From: Brassica napus
Lineage: Eukaryota; Streptophyta; Magnoliopsida; Brassicales; Brassicaceae
DNA: 64,000 nt
Direction: 5' to 3'
NCBI RefSeq assembly: GCF_020379485.1
Contig: NC_063448.1
Location: 15,337,726-15,401,725 of the forward strand
The position numbers and the translations under genes were made by a program. The notes under the pieces were generated by a model. That model ran no database searches. It was given only the letters and a program-made list of their open reading frames with translations, and was not told the origin of the DNA. Every line of letters starts with the position of its first letter. Position 1 is the first letter of the stretch. This document shows positions 1 to 11,300 of this stretch, piece after piece.

Positions 1-3000
1 TTGACGGAACAATAGTGGCACCAGACGAGCCCGGTAACTGGGACCCGAAGTTCCAAAGAACTTGGCTCGAGTTTTCGAAATTGGAAGGGGTTGTGTTCCA
101 AGGGAATGGAGCTATAGATGGTTCTGGCAGCAAATGGTGGGCTGCTTCTTGCAAGAAAAACAAGTCTAATGTATAATCTTCTATACCCAAAATTAGCTTT
201 TCTATAACTAAAAATGTAAACCTCTCGAGTTTATATGAGAATCTTACACTTCTATCTTGCTCTCTTGCAGCCTTGCAAAAGTGCACCAACGGTAAGAAGC
301 CATTGCCTTTATTGTTTGATCGGAAAACGGTAAATAATAAGATGTGGGTTTTAACAAAGACGTCTTATTAATGGTCGGAGAAAAAACGTTCGGTCGGTTA
401 CAAGGGAAAAGAAGAGAGTGCGACAGAAAGGAATCCGGTGGCTCGACGAGCTACCGGAAAAGTACAACTAACGGCGAGATGAAGCAAAGGTGAAAACCCT
501 AATCTAGCCGTCAAGTGTTAGTCAGTGATTTCGGATCCTTTTCTCGTTGTCTCCCCTTTCCCTTATATAGACGTCCTGATACCTCGTCCTTGACCTAATT
601 TACGCCGTCTTGGTGGGCCTCCTCTGCTGGGCCGAGAAGCCCGTAGGCGTCCGAGCAGCCGCTGAGCCGAACGTACTTCAGTCGATGATGATCAACTAAA
701 AGTACTCAAGAGTCAAGCCGAGAGACCTGACTCTTGAGCTGACCGATCGAGCCGTCGCTCTTCCTAATCCGGGCCAGGCCTTCCTATTCCTCGGGCCTTG
801 TGGGATGGTCAAATCCATCCTCTACAGTAAGTCCCCCCCAGTCCATTAGCGAGCGAAGTGCTTTCCAGCTCGTGATGGATTCTAAGGTTTGAAGGTTTGA
901 GGGAATAGGAGGTCTGTCGGAAGGTTGGAGCGGTTGGTCGATGAGTCGCACAGCGTCGTTCTCTCGGAAGCAAGCAGCAGAGGCTTTTATCTCTTCTTTT
1001 GGTCGTCGTGTCGCAGGAAAGGTTCTGGAATATTTCCACTCAAGGCCGATTAGTCGCGGATATTCAGATCCCGACTGACATATCTAGATTAACCGTTGGT
1101 TTATTCTAATTTTAAGATGACCGACATCCGATTCAGACGAGAAGCCGAACCGTCGCGAGGGTCCGCTGGACATTTGGGAGAGTTTCAAGGCCCATTTGGG
1201 CCCGTTTAGGCTTAATGACGACACCTCGAATTCCCCCCCCCTTTTTTTTTTTTAAATGTACCGAGAAGTCGAAACGTCGCGAGGGTCCGCTGGATTTTTA
1301 GGGAGAGTTTCGAGGCCCACCTAGGCCCGAATAGACCTAATAATGATGCCTCGAGTTCCCCCCTTCTCTTTTCCTTATAAATACGCCGATCCCCTCTCAT
1401 TTCTTCAAGTTTCCTCCGCGATCAAAGGTACTTTCTCTCTCTTCTCCTTTTATCTCTCTAAGTGTTATAGTCTTCACTCGATGCGTTCTCCGCCGCCTTG
1501 TCCTATCATGTCGTCGGCTCAGGGGTTATCGAGGCAGCAAAAAGGGAAATCGGTTGCGGCGGCATCAGCTCCGTCAAGGGGTTCTGGCGGAGGTTGTATC
1601 GGGGGTCTCGAGTCGACCCATCACGAGGCGATGATGGACACGGTTGATTTGTCTCGCTCCCAGAGACTTTTGGTCGCAGATGCCACACGGCTTGCGAGGG
1701 AAGGGAGCGAGAACGTCGTCGTGAGGGACGCGACGGAGTGTGCGAGAGACGGGCAGAGCGGGGCGGTGCCCGTTGATTCGATTATCTTGAGAGCTCGCGC
1801 AGTGGAGGGCGATCCTTCAGAAGACGACAACTCTGAAGTCGAGTTTCTTCCGACGACCTTCTATCCCGAAGGGATTTTCGAAGAGCTTCCACGACTACAT
1901 CCCGACTTATTGCGCCCTGCTTTCGTGGCTGGTCAAGATTGGGACGGTGTGGAGGAGACTAAGTCGACCCTGAGAAGCGTGAAGGGGGTTCTTCGGGCCC
2001 AGAACGCCACAGGCGTGACTTTCCTCATTCCTACGAAGGAGCAAAGACCTTGGTCTCCTCCGATCGGGTACCAAACAGTTTACGAATCTTATTTCCAGAA
2101 CGACACTCGCTGTTGGTTCCCCATCCCGCGACTGATCACCGCGTACGCTAGGCGGCGAGATCTCGCGATTAGTCAGTTACTGAACGGCTCGCTGCGATTA
2201 GCCGTCACTCTATCAGTTCTGGCGGAAGAGATCGACATGCCGATGAGCGTCAGGTCGTTCGAGGAGATGACCTCGATAACCGATATGAAGGACGGAACCT
2301 ACTCGGTAAAGATGCGACCAAACTGCAACGTGTGCGCCGGTCATCCAAACAAAACGTAGAATTGGCAGCGCTCCTACTTCTTCATTAAGTCCGACGACTC
2401 GGCTTTCGAGGAGCCTCCTCGAGAAGACTATCGGGTCCTATGGAACCGTTCTTGTGGTAGAATATCTTGTCGCGAGCTACGTCTGATTTTGTTGATTTTA
2501 ACGAAACTTTCTTTTTGTTGTGCTCGCAGTTGGCCATCCCACTTCTCCAGTCTATCTTGAGGATTTCCTAAAGAGCGTTCGAGCCGTCACTTTGCTTCGG
2601 ATCTACCGTTGGTCCAAGATTACCGTCGAGAAGATTCGCGAGTTTAAGGATCGGATAGCTCGAAGTGCGTTCTCTCGCCGTTTCTAGTTATTCTTTCGAT
2701 CGCAAAGTTCATTTATCGCGTTCTGACCTTTCTGCCTTATGTTTTCAGGAGAGTGGAGATCTGACCTTCCGACCGTGCTTCCTATTCACACCAAGCGACT
2801 AGATATCTTCCCGAAGGACATCCAGAAGCAAATTTCTGAAGCAAAGAGGATGGGAACTCTTCCCGATTTGAGCGCGATGTTAGCCGCCCAGCTGGGACTG
2901 GCTAGCGAGGAAGGACCCTCAGCGACGGTTCCTCGCACGGTTTCCCCTTCTGGCGCTAGTAGCGCGGGGAAGGGTAAGAAAAGGAAGAGGGGCGGCTCGG

Positions 3001-5360
3001 GAGTCGAGGGGAGCGCCGAGGAGGCGAGCGACGTTCCTCTTTCTGGCGAACCCCAGAAGAAAAAGAAGAAGAAGAAGAAGAGGACGAAGAGGCCTGTCGA
3101 CGAGCAGTCGGAGAATCCCGAGGAGCCGACTGAGATTGAGGAGGGTGATGTTCAAGAAGAAGAACTTCAACCCGAAGAGGAGGCTCCTGAGGCTGAATTC
3201 TCGGGAGAACGGGACGACGCGGCAGAAGCTGGTGAAGGGGAGGAATCTGAAATTCCTCTTAATGTCGCTCGTCCGGACGGTTCTGAAGATGACAGCGGGG
3301 AGTCGCCGCTTTTGATCAGGAGACGCAACGACGAGGTCGGCGATGAGGGGCGATCTCCTATTCTGGCGTCTTCTCGCGAGGGAACTCCGGTTCCCAATTG
3401 GGAAGGGGTCGCTCAGATCGGCACTTCTTCTCGCGGCTCCGCTATCTTGAGGAGGGTGCCCGGAGTCAACTTTCCAGACAAGGTTTCGTTTCACTACGAG
3501 GGACCGGCCCCTCTAGCGTACGTCCCCGAGAAGTGTGGAGAGTTCCTTCGCCAAATAAGGGGGAGGGCGAAACCTTTGCCTGCTGTGAAGGACCTCATTT
3601 TTGGGGGTGAATACGAGGAAGCCGCGAGGGCCAAGCTGCTGGTAAATGACTCGGCCCCTTCTTCCTTTTTTTTTTGCTTCGTCCTTTAACTTTTTCTTAC
3701 AATTTTCATCTCTTCGTTTGTTTAGGGGGATAGTGCGACGAACGTCGTGATCGATAAGTACGACACTGCCTTGAAGGGAGCTTTGGGCGAACTCGAGCTG
3801 GCTAAGAAGGAGCACGCGGCGAAAGAGGAAGCTTCTGCTCGCCAGCTGAATGCATCGAGGGCTGACGTCGAGAGGCTTAACGGGATGGTTGCTCGCATCA
3901 TCGCTCGGAGAGATGAGCTCAAAGCCGAGTTGGAGGTATCTCGGGGAGTCGTTTGTGAGCTCGAGCGGAAGAACGCCGAACTTGAGGGCGAGAAGGCTTC
4001 GCTCGTTGAGTCTCATGAAAGAGAGATGAGGCGCCTCAGATATTTCAGGATCCTGGAAGTGACGAGGGAAAGAGGAAGAGTCGAGGCCGAGATGGCCGCA
4101 AAAGCTAATCGTCGCTTCGCTAGGATTCGCTCCCGAGAAGAGCGACGAGGTCCCTATGAGGAGGCCCGGTTGCTTCATAGCCAAGCCTTCGGAACCAGGA
4201 AATGCCTCGAGGCTTTGAGGAGGGCTGGAAGCGACATCTCGCAAGCTACTATCGAGATATTCGCCGAGCAAGAGAAGAAATACGAGGACGAAGCCGAGAA
4301 GCTTAGGGTGGGCGTGATACCCGAGGAAGATCTCACACTTTCTCCTCTCGTATTGGACTCTCAGTTTGTGGATGTTCGAATCTTGGCGAGTCTCGATCCA
4401 TATGGGTCCAACGCCGGCTTGATTGATCCGGAGACTGCAGCGAGTCTTCACGTTCCGCCTACTCATCCGACTGAAGAACGGCGCGGAGACCCAGCGCCTC
4501 TTCTTGAAGGTCCTTTGGCTGATCCAGAGGTCGTCCCGAGACCAGTTTAAGCGCATGTTTCTCCGGCTTCTCGTGAGTCGAGCGTCAGGGCTTCAGAGCT
4601 CTCCGTCCTCAACGAACGCGAGAGTGATCGGGAAGCTTAGTCTTTTTTGTTTGTTGTTTTTTTTTTTGAGTCTCGTAGGACTTGTGTTGTTGCCTTTAGA
4701 TTTTTGCCTTTCGAGGCTTCTACTTTGTTGTTTTTCTTCTGTTTTGTTCCAACTCATCGAATTGCATTAACTGTTTTCCTTTAATTGTACTTGTCTATCA
4801 AATGCATGATTTCTCAAGATTCGAAGTGACTGTTTGCTTGGTATAAACGTTGTTCGAGATATTGAATCGTCGTAGTGTTTAGCTCGTCATGACTTTGTCT
4901 CGGTCGATTTCTTTGACTCGCGATCGTTCGTCATTTGAGTTTGGTTGTTAATTATGAGTTTTCGACGTTGACGGTTCCAAATCGACCCTAACGTAATTTT
5001 CAAGCGTTCGGCGGGCCAAATCTTTCTTAGCAAATTACAGGGTGAGTTGGAGTCATTGTCTCGGCCGTGTTGGTTTAAATCGCAACACGGTCGACTCCCG
5101 TGAACGCGTGTCTGATCAGGACATATTCAACGTGGGATGCGAGTATTAATACGCTTGTTCGGGAAGCCGGGGCATGCTCGTGTCGGCATCGCTTAAGTGA
5201 TCGTCTGCTTCGGAGATCGATTCCTCGGGGAGGAGTTTTTTTTTTTTTTTCGGCTGGACCCCTTTTTCTTTTGGGTTGCCTACGTATCCCTTTGTGGGAA
5301 TCAAACCATTCGTAGTTCTTAGATTGTGAGTAAAAGTGGCTTTTGAGGCGCATTTACTCG

Positions 5361-5392
<32 letters not shown>

Positions 5393-8300
5393 ACCGAGTA
5401 AAAGTGGCCTTAGTGGCGCATTTACTCGGTAAAGTGTTCGTCTTGACTAAGGATGGAAGAGGCGGAGATGTTTGGAGTTCCAAGCTCTCGGTACTGCTTC
5501 GCCTGTTGAAGTCTCGAGGCGGTATACTCCTGGTTTGATGACTTCGACTATCTTGTATGGTCTTTCCCAGTTGGCTCAAAGCTTGCCGGCTTTCCACTCC
5601 TTAGTATTTTCGAAGACCTTTCTTAAAACAAGATTGCCCATTTCGAGGGGACGCGACTTAACCTTTTGGTTGTAGTAGCTCTCGATTTGATGCTGGTAAT
5701 TTTGGATACGGAGTAGTGCTTGGTCGCGCTTTTCCTCGATGTCGTCGAGTGCGTCGAGCAGCATGTCACGGTTGAGTTCGACGTTTTGTGGCATTCGTGA
5801 TCGGCGCAAACTCGTCACATTCACTTCTGCGGGAGCCATTGCCTCGACGCCGTAGGCCATTGAGAAGGGCGTAGCCTTCGTCGCTCCGCGAGGAGTTGTT
5901 CTGTGGGACCACAGGACACCATCTAGTTCATCCGCCCAGCAACCCTTCTTTAAGTCGAGTCGTTTCTTCAGATTGTCGATGATGGTCTTGTTCGTCGACT
6001 CAGCTTGGCCGTTACTCTGCGGGTTTCTCGGGGTCGACATGTTGAGTCGAATGCGCCATCTGTCGCAGAATCCCTTGAAATGATGCGAGATGAATTGTGA
6101 ACCGTTGTCTGTGATGATCTCGTATGGGAGCCCGTGTCGGCAGATTATGTTCTTCCAGACGAAGTTTTGCACCTCCTTGTCGGTGATGCTGGCATAGGCT
6201 TCGGCTTCAACCCACTTGGTGAAGTAGTCTGTGAGGACCAGGATGAACTTCTTTTGGCGAGATGCCGGCATTGGACCAATGATGTCCATTCCCCATCGCA
6301 TGAATGGGTATGGAGCAGTTAGGGTATGCAGGAACTGCGTTGGGCTGTGTAAGGTGGGAGCATGACGCTGGCATTTGTCGCACTTGCGCACATATCTCTC
6401 GCAGTCGGCGTTCATGGTTGGCCAGTAGAATCCGAGATTCTTCACTTTTAATGCAAGAGCTCGTCCGCCCGAGTGATTGCCTGCTGCTCCTTCATGTGTT
6501 TCGGCCATGACTAGTCTCGTTTCTTCACCGGAGATACATTTGAGTAGCACCTTCGTCGCGGTCCATCGGTGTAGTTCCCCGTCCATGACAACGTAGTGTG
6601 CACTACGTCGCTTCAGTCGCCGCGCGTCCCATTTCTCGGTGGGCAATAAACCTTCAGCGAGATAATCGATGAGTTCCTTGCGCCAGTCTGTTGGCTGATC
6701 ATCCTTCGAAGGAGGTTCTGCTTCGTCGATGTCCATCGCTTCGCTAATCGCTGCTGCAATTGCAGTCTGTTCCGCCTTCATGTCGATGCTCGGTTTCTCG
6801 ATTTTATGGATTGGGATTGTCCTCTTGACTTGATCGTGTAGCTTGCTTCCTAGAGCAGTGAGTTCGAAGAACTCGAAGTCTCGCGTGAGGTCTTGGACGA
6901 GTTTGTGGTAGGCGTCCATCCTTTCGTTGCGGACGTCGTAATCGCCGAGGTACTGGCTCACAACAAGTTGAGAGTCGCAGTAAGCGCTGACTCTTTTGGC
7001 CTTTACTGCCTTGGCGAGGCGGAGCCCTGCGATGAGGGACTCGTACTCAGCTTCGTTGTTTGACGCCGCAAAACCAAAACTGAATGACTGTCGGATGAGT
7101 TCTCTTGTTGATGATTGCAGTTGCACTCCTGCCCCCGACCCTTTACTCGTGGATGAACCGTCGACGTGGAGGATCCAGTTTAAACTTGGTAGGATGAGGT
7201 CTTGCTCCAGCTCTGGTGTTAACTCGATCAAGAAGTCTGTAAGGACCTGTGACTTTGCTGCTGTGCGATTCTTGTACACGGTGTCATGTTCGCTCAGCTC
7301 CATCGCCCATTGAGTCAACCGTCCTGACTGGTTGGTATTCTGCATAACCGGTCAGAGTGGTTGGTTGGAGAGCACTTCAATCGTGTGCGACTGAAAGTAG
7401 GGTCGCAGTTTCCTGGCCGAGGTGACGACAGCTAAGGCCATCTTTTCGAGTGTTGGGTATCTCGTCTCCGGCTCGGTCATTCTTTTACTTGTGTAAAAGA
7501 TTGGTTTCTGTTCTCCCCGATCTTCTCGAATGAGCACGCTGCTGACAGCGGAGGATGTGACGGCTATGTAGAGAGACAATGTGTCGCCGGCTTCTGGCTT
7601 TGATAGTACTGGGGGGGTTGTGAGGTAGTGCTTGAGTTGATTAAACGCCTCTTCGCACTTTTCGTCCCAGACGAACCTCTTGTTGCCCCTTAGTAGCTCG
7701 TAGAAGGGAAGACACTTATCGGTTGATCGCGAGATGAACCTGTTGAGAGCTGCTATGCGTCCGGTTAGTCGCTGTACTTCGCGGCTGTTCTTTGGGCTTG
7801 GAAGATCGAGGATCGCCGAGATCTGCTTGGGGTTAGCCTCGATTCCTCGTTGAGTGACAATGTAGCCGAGGAATTCTCCCGAAGTGACACCGAAGGTACA
7901 CTTGGCCGGGTTGAGCTTCATCCCGTAGTCATTCAAGATCTTGAAGCAGTCGCGTAAGTTGTTTAGGTGATCGTCGGCCTTGAGCGATTTGACTAACATG
8001 TCGTCGATGTACACTTCCATGGTGTTGCCTAGCTGATCAGCGAACATTCGGTTGACGAGTCGCTGATAAGTCGCGCCGGCATTCTTTAGCCCGAAGGGCA
8101 TCACCTTGTAGCAGTAGGTCCCTCTGTCGGTGATGAATGCCGTCTTCTCGCGATCGTCGGGATGCATCAAGATCTGGTTGTATCCCGAGAAAGCGTCCAT
8201 GAAGGTTAGGAGTTCGTTACCAGCAGTTGATTCGACGAGACGATCGATATGAGGGAGTGGGTAACTGTCCTTTGGGCACGCCTTGTTGAGGTCCGTGAAG

Positions 8301-11300
8301 TCGACGCATATGCGCCATTTGCCGTTTTTCTTTTTGACGACAACCGGGTTAGCCAACCATTCGGGGTATCGGACTTCGGTTATGAAACCCGCGTCGAGGA
8401 GCCTGTCGACTTCTTCGTTTACGGCTTTAGATCGTTCTGGACCGAGTTTTCGTCGCTTCTGTCGGATGGGTTTGAACGTCGGATCGACGTGCAGTTCATG
8501 AGAGGTAACTGCGGGGTCGATCCCCTTCATGTCGGAAGTCTTCCAGGCGAACGTCGAGGCGTTGTCTTTGATGAAAGAGATGATCCTTGAACATACGTCG
8601 TCGGACAGGTAGACGCCAACTCGGATGATTTTCGTCGGGTCGGATTCATCAATTGCGACTTCGCGAACTTCCTCCTTCTGAGGGTATATCTTGTTGAGTG
8701 GTTTACTGACGGAGTTGACAAGGGAAGCTTGTTGCTGCATCTTTACAGTTGCGATCAGTAGTTCTCTTGCGGCTTGTTGATCTCCCCGAATCGTCTGAGT
8801 TTTGCCGTCTTTTCCGGGAAATTTGATGCATTGATGATAAGTCGAAGGGACGGCTTTCATGGAATGCAGCCATGGTGTTCCGAGTATGGCATTATAGGGT
8901 GCTTTGGCGCGGATGACGGAGAACTTGACGGTGCGGGTTATACCACCTGCGTAAACTGGAAGGCGAATTGTCCCGATCATTTGCTCCGAGGCTCCGTTGA
9001 AGCCGGTGAGCGTGCGAGAGGAAGGCTTCATATCCCTTAAATCAACTCCCATTTTGTCGAGTGTGTCGCGAAAGATGAGATCGACTGAGCTGCCGGTATC
9101 AATAAGGACTTTTGCGACCAGACATTCGCCGATGTCAAGGTCGACGAGGAGAGGATCGTTATGTGGCATGTGGACCCCCTTGGTGTCTAGTGCCGAAAAA
9201 GTGATCTGGTGATCATTTTCGACTGAAGAAGGCCACTTCTGAGAGGTGGTTGCTTGACGTTTGTAATCTTTGACGGCTCGAACCGAGTCACCGCAAGGTG
9301 GTGATCCGCCCATTATGACACTAATGTGCGGGGCTCGGTTAGCTCGCATTGATTCGAGTTGCTTCCTCAAATCGTCAGTTGTGTTCTCGAATGTAGGAAT
9401 TTCTACGGGCTGTTTCTTTTTTGACTCAAGACGTCGTCGCAGATCGGACCTTTTCGAACGGTTGAGTTGGATTCGCAGATCGTCGGCCTTCGAATTGAGC
9501 TGGTCACGAAGGTCGCCAGTTTGACCGACTCTCCGAGCGTTGCATTTTGAGATGGTCGCACGGAGGTCGGTGGTTCCTGTGTTTTCGTTCGTGGCGCTTT
9601 TTCGCTTCAATAGAATGCGTAGGTCTTTATCTGCTTTCGAGGGAGCGAGGGACTGCTTATCCTTGATGTCCAATTTATCGCGCAGATCTGGTTGCACTGT
9701 CGGGACGTCGTCATCAGAGGAGTCGCAAGGGCGAGAGAGTATGACTTCCACTCGTCGCCGGCGACGCGGGTGTTCGTCTTCTGACGAATCGTTGGCGGGG
9801 CCGACGTTGTTGACGGGAGTGCGCTCAGGGCTTGCTCTTTCCTCGCTCGGGGCCGTGTTCTTTTGAGACTTCTGTGCCTTCTTCTCCTTGTTCTTACTCC
9901 AGCTTTTAGTGTTTTTCGGTGTCGTAGGAGAAGTGGGCATTTGGATTGTCCCATTAGTGATCCCGTCGAAAAACTGCCCGATGAGGACCTTGCATTCCTT
10001 CGTGTCATGGGAATCCCTTTTGTGGTAGAGGCACCATTTTTTCGGCTCCTCGGAGTTTGAACTCGCTGGTTCGGTTTGGGTTGATTGCTTCGGAGCGGAG
10101 TCTCGATCCCAGTGGTTCCAGCCTTTCTCTCGCGTGATGGCTGCTGATTTTGGAGATTCCTCATCATCGACCGAGCTAACGTAGCCTCGCTTCTGAGTGG
10201 TATTTCCACCGGAGGAGTGCTGGCGAGGCTCGGGGCGGGTGTCGTTCGTTCGGGAGGATCGCTGTCTCGCTGCTGCTTCTTTTGCAAACTTTGCTCTAGT
10301 GTCTTCTTCCATGCGGATAAAGTTGTGCGAGCGAGCGATGGCGTCGGAGACAGATTTTGTCGGATATCGGTAAAGATCCTGGCGGAATGTGGAGTCGACG
10401 TGCAAGGTGTTCATCAAAGATTCGACGGCGATATGGTCGGGAATATCAATCTTCGAGACAATAGCTTTGAATTTTTCCATGAAGTCGCGGAGACTTTGGT
10501 CGCTGGCGTGAGTGAGGTTCCACAAATCTGACACGGTCGCTTCCTGGTTGGTGAACATGATATAGTTCTTAAGGAAAGCCGTCGAGAGGTCGTGGAAACA
10601 GTCGACGAAGTTCTCTCTGAGGCCGGTGAACCAAGTAAGGGCCGGTCCTTCTAGGGTTTCGACGAAGAGTTGGCAAAAGCCGGCGTCTTTGTCTTCGTCG
10701 GTCAGGTTTGCGCGTCGCATCGCTATGTTGAAAGACGTGACGTGAGTAGAAGGGTCAGAGAGACCTTTGAAGGTTGGAAGACGGAGTTTCTCCATCTTCT
10801 GTAGCCGCACGCCGGTAACCTTTTGCGTGAAGGGTGTACGAAGAGATTCCGCGAGTACATGCTCGATTTGGGGCGCGGACGTCGTCTCCTGTTGGATCTT
10901 CGAATTGATATCGAGGACCGACTGTTTCAACGCGGCTAGTTCGCTTGCTGTGTGCGCGTTGGTGTCGTTACCGGCGCTTTGGTTATCGTTATCCCGCGTA
11001 GGTGCCAAGTCGGCGGTTCGTTCTGTGGCGAACAGGTGTCGACGATACTGCGCCGTTGAAGCTTCGGCGTTTGCAGCGAGAGGAGCAAGGATCTTTGCTA
11101 TCGCCGTGATTTGGTCAACTGCCGCCTTCTGCGCCGCTTCTTGTAGGGCGAGGCGTGCCAGGATAGTTTCCATAGATGCAGGATGGGGAAGTGGAGTTAC
11201 TGGTGTAGGCGTAGATGTCACCTCTGGAGCCGGTGTCACCTCGAGAGCTTCGCGCTCCTCGCTTGACGAAGAACTGTCGTTGCTAACGACCATAGTTCTG

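Noticed and set aside
2919..4556. Long minus-strand frames opposite the antisense gene
   Set aside because: Arg/Leu/Ser-rich shadows of the plus-strand coding exons 3 and 4.
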